Shown piece by piece: positions 43,008 through 52,228 of a stretch of 64,000 nt of DNA. Source of the DNA: Neobacillus bataviensis. Its GTDB lineage: Bacteria > Bacillota > Bacilli > Bacillales_B > DSM-18226. Both the position numbers and the translations under genes were made by a program. How positions within the stretch are numbered: position 1 is the first letter of the stretch; each line of letters begins with the position of its first letter. The notes beneath the pieces were generated by a model. That model was not told where the DNA came from and ran no database searches. It worked only from the letters and a program-made list of their open reading frames with translations. The stretch covers positions 62,001-126,000 of the forward strand of contig NZ_JAHXYW010000010.1 in the NCBI RefSeq assembly GCF_019969725.1, given 5' to 3'.

Positions 43008-44165
43008 TTGAACGTAACCATTAGTCTGGTTTGGAATGAAATTCCGCCGCGTGACTGGGTTTTTTCGAATGGCAGCTGGTACTTCTATACAACAAGCGGG
43101 AAATACATTGGCTGGCTTCGTGATAATGGCAAATGGTATTACCTCGATTCTACAGGTGCTATGAAAACAGGCTGGATTCAAACAAATGGTAAGTGGTATT
43201 ACCATCAGTCTGATGGAAAAATGGCAACTGGCTGGCTGCTATCCAATAACAATTGGTACTACCTCCAGTCTAGCGGTGAAATGGAGACAGGCTGGATTTT
43301 GCTTAAGGGTAAATGGTATTACCTTGATCCATCGGGCGCCATGAAAATAGGCTGGCTCGAGTTATCAGGGAAAAAATACTTCCTTTCGGATAGTGGAGCG
43401 ATGGTAATTGGCTGGCAGCAAATCGTCGGTAAATGGTATTTCTTCAATCAAAATGGAGATATGGCGGCTGATACAGTTATCCAAGGTTATAAATTAGATA
43501 CGGATGGCGCATGGATTCAGGTCAATTATGTGGCGTTGGGGGATTCGCTGGCAGCTGAGATGACTCCAGACGGTCAAGATCGACTTCCTGTAAATGGAGT
43601 AGATCTAGATTGGGGATATCCGAATTATATTGCCGCGAATTTTGCCAAATCGTATCAACTGCTTGACTTTGCGAACTTCGGTGTCTCGGGATATACAACG
43701 GATAATATCTTAGCAGATTTAGAGAGGGAAGATGTTCAACAAGAAATACAAAAAGCAACTCATCTTACCTTGGATATTGGGGCAAATGATTTGCTTCCTG
43801 TCGTTCAAAAGGATCCTGTTCAAGCACCTGCAGCGATTGCAGCCATTGCTGGAAAAATTAGCACAATTTTAAGCACGATTGATAAACTAAATCCAAATGT
43901 AAAAGTATATGTAATGGGCTATTACAATCCATTCCCATATATGGCTGATCCGGTGCAAAAAGAACAGTTAAATCAATTATTACAAGCTTTTAATGCGCAA
44001 ATTCAAGCTCAGGCGACTCAGCATGGGGATACCTTTGTCCCAACAGCTCAAGTAATCAATGTAAGTAATTTTGAAGAATATATTACAAATCCTCACAATA
44101 TTCACCTAAGTTTACTAGGTTATCAAGTTGTGGCCGGAGAGTTCTGGAAGGTCATGCAATTATAG
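43008..44165 (+). CDS. Cell-wall-binding repeats plus SGNH/GDSL hydrolase, 5'-truncated
   Basis: A 385-residue frame: six or seven wall-binding repeats (about 15-165; GWIQTNGKWYYHQSDGKMAT) followed by an SGNH hydrolase (about 172-385). Block I is YVALGDSLAAEM with Ser180, block II NFGVSGYTT, block III DIGANDLLP and the catalytic His in HNIHLSLLGY (366). A TTG at 43008 with no ribosome binding site follows a TAA, there is no signal peptide, and only 48 bases separate it from the preceding terminator. The secretion signal and promoter have probably been lost. Confidence 0.75.
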   Translation: MNVTISLVWNEIPPRDWVFSNGSWYFYTTSGKYIGWLRDNGKWYYLDSTGAMKTGWIQTNGKWYYHQSDGKMATGWLLSNNNWYYLQSSGEMETGWILLKGKWYYLDPSGAMKIGWLELSGKKYFLSDSGAMVIGWQQIVGKWYFFNQNGDMAADTVIQGYKLDTDGAWIQVNYVALGDSLAAEMTPDGQDRLPVNGVDLDWGYPNYIAANFAKSYQLLDFANFGVSGYTTDNILADLEREDVQQEIQKATHLTLDIGANDLLPVVQKDPVQAPAAIAAIAGKISTILSTIDKLNPNVKVYVMGYYNPFPYMADPVQKEQLNQLLQAFNAQIQAQATQHGDTFVPTAQVINVSNFEEYITNPHNIHLSLLGYQVVAGEFWKVMQL

Positions 44166-44178
44166 TAGTATACTTATG

Positions 44179-44211
44179 CAGCGGTGTCCTTAAAGGGGCA
44201 CCGCTGTTTTT
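44179..44211 (+). terminator. Terminator after SGNH gene
   Basis: CAGCGGTG / CACCGCTG stem, then TTTTTG. Confidence 0.8.
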
Positions 44212-44262
44212 GTGCGCTTGGCATGGGGGTGCAGTCTCTAGGGGGAAAGTCCGTTAAAGCTA

Positions 44263-44289
44263 AAAACTCCGGCAGACTGCGAGTTTTTC
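44263..44289. terminator. Bidirectional terminator at the glycan cluster end
   Basis: AAAAACTC / GAGTTTTT around CGGCAGACTGC; the minus-strand kinase-like gene stops here. Confidence 0.65.
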
Positions 44290-44864
44290 TATACTAACTT
44301 TTTCCATTCTTGATAGGATAGTAGGTCGATCTTTTTTACCTGTTTCAAAAAATCCGATAATAAACCCAATTTGTTTAGTTGCTCCATGAGTGTAATAGGA
44401 TGGTCAACCTTTTTTGTAAAATGGCTCACCAAATCGATAACTTTAAGTTTCCCTTCGTTGGTTATAATGATGTGATCTAACCTGCAATCCAACCGAATAA
44501 ATTTTAACCGCTTCATTTCCATTAGAATAAATAGGATATTGTTAGTCATTTCTTCGGATAAAACCCGAGCTTTTTTAAGATATTGAAATAAAGTACGACC
44601 TTCAATGTACTCCATTACGATATAGTTTTCTCCGACTTCGTAAAGTTTTGGACTAATTGGTGATTCCTGTGCTGCTTTTAATGCTATGCTTTCGTTCAAG
44701 GTGTGGATTTGATTGGGGTAAATTTTTACGCACTGATCAGAAGAAATTTTAAAAACGGCACCCTGCTTCCCCTTTCCAATTAGCGGGTATGAGGTTGGAT
44801 TATCAATAATTTTAACAAATTCTCCTTTTTTTCTCGTCACTTTAATCGATTTAAAATCTTCCAT
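44289..44864 (-). CDS. YrzF-like protein-kinase-fold protein, single domain
   Basis: About 191 residues. Gly-rich loop LIGKGKQGAVFKI, lysine in CVKIYPN, hinge YIVMEYIEGRTLFQYLKKAR, then LDCRLDHIIITNEG in place of HRDLKPxN (Asp present, Asn replaced by His) and VIDL for DFG. It resembles B. subtilis YrzF, a putative Ser/Thr kinase; activity is uncertain. ATG 44864 is eight bases behind AAAGGAG. Last gene of the minus-strand glycan cluster, but separated by 330 bases from the glycosyltransferase. Confidence 0.8.
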   Translation of the reverse strand: MEDFKSIKVTRKKGEFVKIIDNPTSYPLIGKGKQGAVFKISSDQCVKIYPNQIHTLNESIALKAAQESPISPKLYEVGENYIVMEYIEGRTLFQYLKKARVLSEEMTNNILFILMEMKRLKFIRLDCRLDHIIITNEGKLKVIDLVSHFTKKVDHPITLMEQLNKLGLLSDFLKQVKKIDLLSYQEWKKLV

Positions 44865-45016
44865 TTCTGTAACTCCTTTAATCTTTTTTTGAACATGTCC
44901 CGGCAATGTGGACGTTCAAATGCTTTATTAATCGAGGTAACTTTCCCGCCTAAATGGACGGCTATTTTGTCAGATCCATTAAACATTGCTCTCCTATATA
45001 CATGATGGAAAATAAA

Positions 45017-45108
45017 AATCCCAAATCAGCGCGTCTGGCCCCTCAAAATAATCTTTGTGAAAAACTGCTATATTTTGAGATTCATCGAGAGGTCAGACAC
45101 ATTTGGGA
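45017..45108. repeat. Imperfect long inverted repeat
   Basis: Left arm 45017-45055 (AATCCCAAATCAGCGCGTCT then GGCCCCTCAAAATA) pairs, with interruptions, with the right arm ending TCAGACACATTTGGGAT at 45108. It fills most of the gap between the kinase-like gene and the glycosyltransferase and may be a terminator-like or miniature element. Confidence 0.6.
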
Positions 45109-45195
45109 TCTCCTCATTATTCTTCTTGTTTGTCGTTCTTATGATAATTTATTGATGAAATTTTCAATTTTTTTCTGCCATTCCTTTTTTCCTTT

Positions 45196-46329
45196 TTATT
45201 TAGGTTTTTTTAGATTCCTCTCCAAAATCATCCAAAATTCCTCGATGGCGACTTCCGAACTAAATTTATGTCCAATCCTTCGGACAAAGTCACTCATCTC
45301 TTGATAATAGTCAGGATTAGTCAGCTTTTGATAACATTCAAAAATATCATGTTCATCTTGAACAAAGAGTGGATATTTCTCTCCTAATAAATGCTTGTTT
45401 CCAATGGTTTTTGTTGTGATGAAAGGCACCCCAAGCGATGCATATTCAAGAATCCGGCTAAGGTATGAATACGAAGGATTCTGATTTTCGGTATTGTCAT
45501 AGATCAAGGCTAGTCCAATGCCCGACTGCAGAATCATCTTTTTGGTTTCCCACATGGACAGCATGCCATAATTTTTGATTTCAGGAGCATTTATGAGACT
45601 AGCTGCTTGATCTGAGATATCATCTGCTATCGATGGATAGGCAAGGTGTAGATACACCTGCGGGTATATCTTCCTTATTAATTTCATTCCCTCGATAGCA
45701 ACGGGCAATCCATATCTTAATCGAATAACACCTGTTTGAACAAGATGAGGCGGATTAAATCTTTGGGGCAGTGGATCTGCCATTTGATATGATTCTATGA
45801 ATTGCGGCAATATTTTCAGCTTTTTATTTATCTCTATCTGACTGAAGCCCTGTTGAAGTAAATAGGATTTCAACCTTTCCGTCCATGGTTGTGTCTGCAA
45901 AAAAATCATCCTGGAATTTTTAAAAATGTGGATAATGTCTTTCATATTATTGGGATCATCTAGCTTATAATGAAGTATCAATACTAATAGCTTACTCGCA
46001 ATTTGCTGATGTTCTTTAATTAGCTCTAATGCATCCTGTGAATTTTCTCTGCAGCGAATAAAGATATAATCATAGTCTATGTTCTTATCCAACTCGGCAA
46101 TCGTTTTGGCCAACTGCTTCGATTGAATAAAACGGACATGTTGAAATAAAAATCCATCTTTTCCATTTTGAAATTCAAAAGGCAATACACAATCAATCTG
46201 AAACTGTCTATTTTGTATCAAATATAAATCAGCCAGTTTTTTCTCAAATGCTTTTAATAGAATTAAAAATTGAAGGACATCTCCTTTGGGTTTGTATTTA
46301 GGAAAATAGTAAGAAAAGCATATCTTCAT
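45196..46329 (-). CDS. Glycosyltransferase, GT-B fold (type 4-like)
   Basis: A 377-residue protein: MKICFSYYFPKYKPKGDVLQ, and the C-terminal half with TGVIRLRYGLPVAIEGMKLI and RILEYASLGVPFITTKTIGN, the latter the E-x7-E-like nucleotide-sugar site of GT-B enzymes. N-terminal acceptor domain not recognisable in detail. It overlaps the next gene by four bases, so it is in the same operon. Confidence 0.7.
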   Translation of the reverse strand: MKICFSYYFPKYKPKGDVLQFLILLKAFEKKLADLYLIQNRQFQIDCVLPFEFQNGKDGFLFQHVRFIQSKQLAKTIAELDKNIDYDYIFIRCRENSQDALELIKEHQQIASKLLVLILHYKLDDPNNMKDIIHIFKNSRMIFLQTQPWTERLKSYLLQQGFSQIEINKKLKILPQFIESYQMADPLPQRFNPPHLVQTGVIRLRYGLPVAIEGMKLIRKIYPQVYLHLAYPSIADDISDQAASLINAPEIKNYGMLSMWETKKMILQSGIGLALIYDNTENQNPSYSYLSRILEYASLGVPFITTKTIGNKHLLGEKYPLFVQDEHDIFECYQKLTNPDYYQEMSDFVRRIGHKFSSEVAIEEFWMILERNLKKPK

Positions 46330-47405
46330 TTCCTGTCATTCCCTAGCAATTCAAAGTATATATCCCTTAGCTCTTCTGCTTGTTTTTCCGCATTGAAATG
46401 TTGAACAACCCATTCACGCCCCGCGGAACCAAACTCGATCCATTTCTCTGGCTGCGACATCATTTCGAGCAGCTTATTGGCTAAATCTGTCGGATTGTTT
46501 TCTTCAGCGAGAATTGCGCTTTTCCCTTCAACTACTCCTTCAGGTATTCCGCTATGACGTGTGGATACAATAGGAAGCCCTGAGGCCTGTGACTCCAGAA
46601 TGGAAACAGGAAGCCCCTCCATATCTCCATCTTTTCCAGATACACTTGCTAAGCAAAAGATATGAGCTTTGTCCAATACGCTCTTTACCTCCGAATGATG
46701 GAGTTTCCCTGCAAGATGAATATGATCATGGAGCTTCAAACGATTGATTTGGTCAACTAAATTCTGATATTCCCTTCCTTCACCAACAATGGTTAAATGA
46801 AAATGACTCATCTTTTTTTTCACTATAGAAAGCGCCTCTAATAATAGATGATGACCTTTCTTCTCAACCAGGCGCCCGACGGATACAATTCGGATTGTCT
46901 TTTCCTTGTCGTCTAGGGTGCGGGGCTGATAATGAAATTGATTGATGTCGATTCCCAAGTGAGAGACCCTGACCTTATTCTCCGGGCATCCCATGGAAAG
47001 CAATTCTTCTTTGATGGCATTTGAGGGTGTAAGAAACAATTCTCCAATTGTAAACAATCTTTGATATTCTTGCACTTTATTATTCAGGAAGGGATATTTT
47101 CGAGCATCATACCCATGGAAAAAGGTAAGCATAGGGATTCCCAAAGTTTCCTTCGCTTGTAAAGCATATAAGGCACTAGGACCAAAATGAGAATGCAGCG
47201 CGTCAACTTGATATTTTCTTAACATATTCGTTAATTCAGCTTCTTTTTGGATTCGTACTAGATGATTGATAGGAAATACTTGCTCATTTGTAATCTTTCG
47301 TGTAAAAACCACATTTCGGAACTGCGAATTTCGTACAATTTGATGATAGACAAATGTTTCTGTGATAGGAAGATATTCTGTCGTAATATGCCCTATGGTT
47401 TTCAT
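46326..47405 (-). CDS. Glycosyltransferase family 4 protein
   Basis: A 359-residue GT4 enzyme. N-terminal GHITTEYLPITETFVYHQIV and LHSHFGPSALYAL, C-terminal IVSVGRLVEKKGHHLLLEAL, GEGREYQNLVDQINRL and EGLPVSILESQASGLPIVST, with the conserved Glu pair at E-x7-E. Related to colanic acid and exopolysaccharide synthesis enzymes. Cytoplasmic or membrane-associated. Overlaps the downstream gene. Confidence 0.88.
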   Translation of the reverse strand: MKTIGHITTEYLPITETFVYHQIVRNSQFRNVVFTRKITNEQVFPINHLVRIQKEAELTNMLRKYQVDALHSHFGPSALYALQAKETLGIPMLTFFHGYDARKYPFLNNKVQEYQRLFTIGELFLTPSNAIKEELLSMGCPENKVRVSHLGIDINQFHYQPRTLDDKEKTIRIVSVGRLVEKKGHHLLLEALSIVKKKMSHFHLTIVGEGREYQNLVDQINRLKLHDHIHLAGKLHHSEVKSVLDKAHIFCLASVSGKDGDMEGLPVSILESQASGLPIVSTRHSGIPEGVVEGKSAILAEENNPTDLANKLLEMMSQPEKWIEFGSAGREWVVQHFNAEKQAEELRDIYFELLGNDRK

Positions 47406-47410
47406 GCGAT

Positions 47411-48241
47411 TTAATCTCCCTTTTGATTCGGAATAAGTTTAATTTTGAGCCATCCTTGCCCTTGATTATATTGATTTTCACTGACAAATTCAGCCGTGTA
47501 CTCGTTACCCCACTTTAACAACGTACGGAGGACAATTTCCTTTTTTACTTCTCCATATTTGTTAATATTTTCCTGCGCTGTCAGCCTATTCGGATTGATT
47601 CGGGAGAGATTATATAAATGTTCATCTACCCATCGAAAATCATATTTTTCTATGAGTTTGTATAAAATACGGCGATCCTCCATGAAACGACCATTATACT
47701 TATCATTTGTTTCCCAGCCCCCCACTTGACGAAGGGATGCCGTCCTGTAAAACCTCGGGTAAACCATCGGCACATAGCTGACCAAATCATATTTTTCCGA
47801 AGAACGAAATCCTCTGACTTTCACCAGTTTTCCTTTATCTTCCGATTTCCAAATTTTATAATTACCATAGATAAGCGCTGTCGAATCGGGCTCATTTTCC
47901 ATCGTTTTAACTAAACATTCCAAAGCATGATTCTCCAACCAGTCATCACTATCGAGTTGAACCATATATTCGGTATCCACTAATTGCAATGCCTGATTCA
48001 AGACATGACATATTCCCATGTTTTGCTGCATTCGATAATAATAAAATCTACTATCGCTATTCATGACCTTTTCAACGACTTCGAACGTATAATCGGTGGA
48101 GGCATCATCCAGAATGATTGCTTTCCATTCTTTGAGGCTTTGATTTTTCAGGCTATTGATGGCTCTATGGATGATATCTGCACGATTATATGTGGGAATG
48201 ATAACTGTCACCTTTGGAAGAAATTTATCTTTTTTTTCCAA
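47411..48241 (-). CDS. Glycosyltransferase family 2 protein
   Basis: A 276-residue GT-A enzyme with VTVIIPTYNRADIIHRAINS, AIILDDASTDYT, MGICHVLNQAL, and the DxD-type MVQLDSDDWLENHAL. It lies between the tandem pseudokinase gene and the GT4 gene in one transcript. The sugar donor is unknown. Confidence 0.9.
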   Translation of the reverse strand: MEKKDKFLPKVTVIIPTYNRADIIHRAINSLKNQSLKEWKAIILDDASTDYTFEVVEKVMNSDSRFYYYRMQQNMGICHVLNQALQLVDTEYMVQLDSDDWLENHALECLVKTMENEPDSTALIYGNYKIWKSEDKGKLVKVRGFRSSEKYDLVSYVPMVYPRFYRTASLRQVGGWETNDKYNGRFMEDRRILYKLIEKYDFRWVDEHLYNLSRINPNRLTAQENINKYGEVKKEIVLRTLLKWGNEYTAEFVSENQYNQGQGWLKIKLIPNQKGD

Positions 48242-48253
48242 TTTTCCACCCCT

Positions 48254-49486
48254 CTAATTTAATAATGTTTTAAAATCAACTTTTTTTCCCCATTCATCAT
48301 ATAGATCAGGATCGATTTCCTTTGCGTGCTCCAAAAAAACATGTAATAGTTTTAATTTCTTCAGATCTGCGAACAATTCATTGGGATATGGCTGTTTATA
48401 GGAAAAGGCATCGGAGTGATCGATGAACTTAAGAACTTCTCCTTCAGAAACAATAAAATGCCCCAATTTACTCTCAATACGTGTAAACCCAATTTTCGTC
48501 AATTTTTTGTGTATCTTTAAAATTTGCCGAGAAATGGACTTTTTTAAGTGCTTCGTTTTCTCTAAGTATTGAAACAAGGTTGGCCCCTCAATGTATTCCA
48601 TCACGATAAAGTTCGGGCCGTGTTCGAAAATCCTAGGAATAAAAGAAAGTCCTTTTGCTAGACGATAGGCTCTTATCTCTGAATCTATAAAATATTTCAT
48701 TACATAAAATTTCACACACCGTTTTTCATCTAACTGGAATACTGCACCTTGAACCCCTTTGCCAATCAATCTGTAGTTTGTTTGATTATTGATTATTAGC
48801 CTCTTTTTTCCATTTTCATCTACGGATCTTTTAACGGATATCAATTTAAAATTTTCCTTTTCCACATCATCCATATTCCGCATTTTAATTGGTTTAGCCG
48901 AATAATCAATCATTTGTAACCATTCAGCATACATGGCAAGATCGAATTTTTGGACATGTTCCAAAAATACTTGCAGCTGATTTATTTTTTTCAATTCATT
49001 AAATAGTTCAATCGGATAAGGTTGAATGGAAGTGAATGCCCCAGAATGATCCACAAATTTGAGTTCATCATTCTCCGTAATAATGATTTGGCTTAATTTG
49101 AGTTTTATTTTGGTAAATCCAATTTCCTTCATTGCTTTTATGCATTCAAGAATTTGTCGTGAATATCTTTTTGGGAGCTTTTTCGTTTTTCTGAGATATT
49201 TATTTAACTGAATACCTTTAATAAATTCCATTACAATATAGTTGGTGCCTACTTCAAAAACCTTTGGAAAAAATGGGAGATGTTTGGCCATTTCAAGGGC
49301 ATGGGATTCCCTCATCGTATCTTGTTGGTCTGTGCTAATTTTTACACAACGATATTCATCTAATTGAAAGACTGCCCCGCGTACACCATGACCTATTAAT
49401 TTGTAAGTTGTCGGATTATAAATATTAAGCTTTTTTTTTCCTTCATGATCCACTCTTTCTACTTTAATTAATTCAAAATTTTCCAT
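48254..49486 (-). CDS. Tandem YrzF-like kinase-fold protein, likely pseudokinases
   Basis: A 410-residue protein made of two copies (about 1-200 and 213-408) of the same unit as the 44289 gene: LIGHGVRGAVFQLDEYRCVK and LIGKGVQGAVFQLDEKRCVK, hinge YIVMEFIKG and FIVMEYIEG. Catalytic loops read KIKLKLSQIII and RIESKLGHFIV, so the HRD Asp is Lys in the first and Glu in the second, while the DFG Asp is kept (FVDHSG, FIDHSD). ATP-binding but poorly catalytic proteins are likely. First gene of the glycan operon. Confidence 0.75.
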   Translation of the reverse strand: MENFELIKVERVDHEGKKKLNIYNPTTYKLIGHGVRGAVFQLDEYRCVKISTDQQDTMRESHALEMAKHLPFFPKVFEVGTNYIVMEFIKGIQLNKYLRKTKKLPKRYSRQILECIKAMKEIGFTKIKLKLSQIIITENDELKFVDHSGAFTSIQPYPIELFNELKKINQLQVFLEHVQKFDLAMYAEWLQMIDYSAKPIKMRNMDDVEKENFKLISVKRSVDENGKKRLIINNQTNYRLIGKGVQGAVFQLDEKRCVKFYVMKYFIDSEIRAYRLAKGLSFIPRIFEHGPNFIVMEYIEGPTLFQYLEKTKHLKKSISRQILKIHKKLTKIGFTRIESKLGHFIVSEGEVLKFIDHSDAFSYKQPYPNELFADLKKLKLLHVFLEHAKEIDPDLYDEWGKKVDFKTLLN

Positions 49487-49832
49487 GCCATTCCCCGTTT
49501 CTTATTACCGATATTTTTATTTCATACTATGAAATGTTTTAGTTTTTGCATGGGAAAATATCCATTCTCCCCAATAATTGGGTCTTGTCCCTAAAATGAA
49601 ATTGTTTATACCAATCTACTAAATATACATTATGCAAAATTGGCAGAGAGGGTTGGACAAATAGGAAAAGAGTTCAAAAAATGCTAAAAAAATTTTAACG
49701 TGGCTAATTTGGCTTACATAATCGACCTTTAGAGTTCTGAAATTATTTTTCTATATTAATAGGTTTCTAACGTGACCGTTGGTTGTCCCTTTGCATATAA
49801 AAAATTAATGAACTTTAGAAGGGAGTCATGAA
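49487..49832. other. Divergent gap between glycan operon and gtaB
   Basis: No gene. A possible sigma-K promoter is ACC (49775-49777), 16 bases, CATATAAAA (49794-49802), which fits AC-N16-CATANNNTA except for one base. A palindromic CCCAATAATTGGG lies near 49577. Otherwise AT-rich, with nothing else recognised. Confidence 0.3.
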
Positions 49833-50729
49833 ATGAAAATCCGTAAGGCCATAATTCCAGCGGCTGGCCTCGGAACTCGTTTTTTGCCAGCAACAAAAGC
49901 TCAGCCAAAGGAAATGCTGCCTATTGTCGATAAACCAACCATTCAATATATTGTTGAAGAAGCGGTGGCTTCGGGAATTGAGGAGATTATCATCATTGTC
50001 GGTAGAGGAAAAAGATCAATAGAGGACCACTTCGATAAATCCTATGAACTTGAAGATACACTACAGAAAAAAAATAAGCTTGAGATATTAAAGGATGTCC
50101 GGAAAATATCCAACCTGGTAAACATCGTTTATGTCCGCCAAAAAGAATTTAAAGGGCTAGGACATGCTATTTTATGTGCGAAAAGTGTTATTGGCGATGA
50201 ACCTTTTGCCGTTTTGCTAGGAGATGATATCGTTATGTCAGAAACGCCTTGTCTGAAGCAATTGCTCAATGTATACGAATATTACAACAGTCCGGTCATA
50301 GCCATTCAGCCCGTTCCTGATATGGACATCAGTAAGTATGGTATAGTCAAGCCTAAAGGGACGATGAGTGAAGAAAATTTCCTCTATCTTGAATCCTTAG
50401 TAGAAAAACCAAGCATAGAAGAAGCCCCTTCAAGATATGCGATTATGGGACGATATGTGTTAACACCTGAGATTTTTGATATTTTAGCCAAGATTCCAAT
50501 CGGACAAGGTGATGAATTACAGCTGACAGACGCAATTAATGCTTTGAATAAACAAAAGGCTGTTTTAGCCTATCAATTTGAGGGAAGACGCTATGATATT
50601 GGAAATAGTATTGGATTTATTAAAGCAACCATCGACTTTGCATTGCAAAGAGACGATATAAGACAAGAGGTTTTAGCTTATTTACAGGATGTAAATAAGA
50701 CATTTAATCCCGGAAAAGCAAGAGAGTGA
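49833..50729 (+). CDS. gtaB: UTP-glucose-1-phosphate uridylyltransferase
   Basis: A 298-residue GalU/GtaB enzyme: [68 protein letters not shown] and [10 protein letters not shown]. It makes UDP-glucose. Ten bases separate it from ugd, so UDP-glucose is presumably converted to UDP-glucuronate for the glycan enzymes encoded on the other strand. ATG behind AAGGGAG. Confidence 0.95.
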   Translation: MKIRKAIIPAAGLGTRFLPATKAQPKEMLPIVDKPTIQYIVEEAVASGIEEIIIIVGRGKRSIEDHFDKSYELEDTLQKKNKLEILKDVRKISNLVNIVYVRQKEFKGLGHAILCAKSVIGDEPFAVLLGDDIVMSETPCLKQLLNVYEYYNSPVIAIQPVPDMDISKYGIVKPKGTMSEENFLYLESLVEKPSIEEAPSRYAIMGRYVLTPEIFDILAKIPIGQGDELQLTDAINALNKQKAVLAYQFEGRRYDIGNSIGFIKATIDFALQRDDIRQEVLAYLQDVNKTFNPGKARE

Positions 50730-50738
50730 TGTATTGCT

Positions 50739-52052
50739 ATGAAAATTGCTGTTTTAGGTACAGGCTATGTCGGACTATCAACGGGTGTGTGTTTATCAGA
50801 AATCGGCCACCATGTCACTTGCATTGATATAAATAAGGAGAAGATTGAAGATTTATCTCAAGGGATTTTACCTATCTATGAACCTGGTCTCGAGGCTTTA
50901 CTAGACTCAAATATAGCAGCTGGAAGGCTTCGATTCACAACTTCTCATCGAGAAGGTCTTAAGGACAAAGATATCATTATCATTGCCGTAGGAACACCTC
51001 AGCGAGAGGATGGAGCATCTGACTTATCCTATCTTGAGCAGGCCGCAAGGGATATATCTAGGTATATCGTAGAAAGGTCAATTATTGTCATAAAGAGTAC
51101 GGTACCAGTTGGTACAAATGAATTTATAAAAAAAATGATTGAGAAGGAATGTGGATTTCCGATTCAAATCATTTCAAACCCTGAGTTTTTAAGACAGGGA
51201 TCCGCTATTCACGATACGATGAATGCAGACAGGATTATCATCGGTCATGACAATAAAGAAGCAGCTATGAAAATACAAGAAATGTATCGTCCCCTGAATG
51301 TGCCGATATTATTGACCAGCATAAGAAGTGCGGAAATGATTAAGTTTGCTTCTAACGTTTTTTTGGCGACTAAAATCAGCTTTATTAATGAAATAGCGAA
51401 CTTTTGCCAAGCAGTAGGAGCGAATATCGAAGATGTAGCACTGGGCATGGGGAAAGATAAACGGATTGGAGAAGCTTTTTTGAAGGCAGGCATTGGTTAC
51501 GGTGGTTCTTGTTTTCCAAAGGATGTGGAAGCATTACTTCATACTGCCAATTTGTATGGGATAAATTTGGCTTTGTTAAAAGAAACAATACGAATTAATA
51601 AATCTCAAAAAGAACTACTTGTCAAGAAAGCCTTGCATCGTTTTGGGGAATTAACAGGGAAAAAAATTGCGATGCTTGGTCTAGCTTTCAAACCAGAGAC
51701 TGATGATATGCGAGAAGCACCCTCCATTAATATTGCGCGGTCTTTGACCAAACTAGGAGCAGAAGTAGTAGCTTATGATCCCGTTGCAATAAAAAATGCA
51801 AAAGGAATTTTAGGAGATAACATTTTGTTTGTTAATGCAGTCGAGGAAGCGATATGGAATGCTGACGCGCTATTTATCGTGACAGAATGGAAAGAGTTTC
51901 TACAGCTCGATTTACCAAATGTGTTAAAAAAAATGAAACATCCAATAATTTTTGACGGAAGAAATTGCTTTAAGGAAGATCAAATAAGAGCTTGTGAGTT
52001 TGTTGAATATTATTCAATAGGGAGACCCGATATGATTATTGGAATGGAATAA
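50739..52052 (+). CDS. ugd: UDP-glucose 6-dehydrogenase
   Basis: A 437-residue NAD-dependent enzyme: AVLGTGYVGLSTGVCLSEIG Rossmann motif, IIKSTVPVGTN, SNPEFLRQGSAIHDT, and the catalytic Cys258 in GGSCFPKDVEALL; C-terminal FKPETDDMREAPS domain. It oxidises UDP-glucose to UDP-glucuronate, as in TuaD or YtcA-type genes. Its product would serve uronic-acid-containing glycans. Confidence 0.94.
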   Translation: MKIAVLGTGYVGLSTGVCLSEIGHHVTCIDINKEKIEDLSQGILPIYEPGLEALLDSNIAAGRLRFTTSHREGLKDKDIIIIAVGTPQREDGASDLSYLEQAARDISRYIVERSIIVIKSTVPVGTNEFIKKMIEKECGFPIQIISNPEFLRQGSAIHDTMNADRIIIGHDNKEAAMKIQEMYRPLNVPILLTSIRSAEMIKFASNVFLATKISFINEIANFCQAVGANIEDVALGMGKDKRIGEAFLKAGIGYGGSCFPKDVEALLHTANLYGINLALLKETIRINKSQKELLVKKALHRFGELTGKKIAMLGLAFKPETDDMREAPSINIARSLTKLGAEVVAYDPVAIKNAKGILGDNILFVNAVEEAIWNADALFIVTEWKEFLQLDLPNVLKKMKHPIIFDGRNCFKEDQIRACEFVEYYSIGRPDMIIGME

Positions 52053-52067
52053 AATGAAGTCCCAATC

Positions 52068-52097
52068 GGCACAAGCGGCGCTATGACAACAGGCTAG
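52068..52097 (+). pseudogene. Short remnant of a wall-binding repeat gene
   Basis: GGCACAAGCGGCGCTATGAC reads GTSGAMTTG then TAG and matches the repeat at 61939-61968 (GTSGAMTTGW) with only two base changes in 27. It lies right behind the ugd stop, outside any wall-binding gene. Confidence 0.5.
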
Positions 52098-52130
52098 CGA
52101 ACAGTGACTGTCACTGCTTGCTAGCCTGTT
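52089..52130. terminator. Large hairpin downstream of ugd
   Basis: ACAGGCTAGC / GCTAGCCTGT perfect outer arms enclosing GTGACTGTCAC; no clear T-run, so terminator function is moderate. Confidence 0.5.
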
Positions 52131-52228
52131 CATCATGTAATAACTTTCATTTTTTGGCTAGTAATAATTGTTTGATTTCTAGCATTTACAAGGCGGTTTA
52201 TCCCTTTGGTTGCTTTTTCTTTGATACA

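Noticed and set aside
44954..45304. Plus-strand 116-residue frame
   Set aside because: Covers the inverted repeat and the antisense of a glycosyltransferase; no ribosome binding site.
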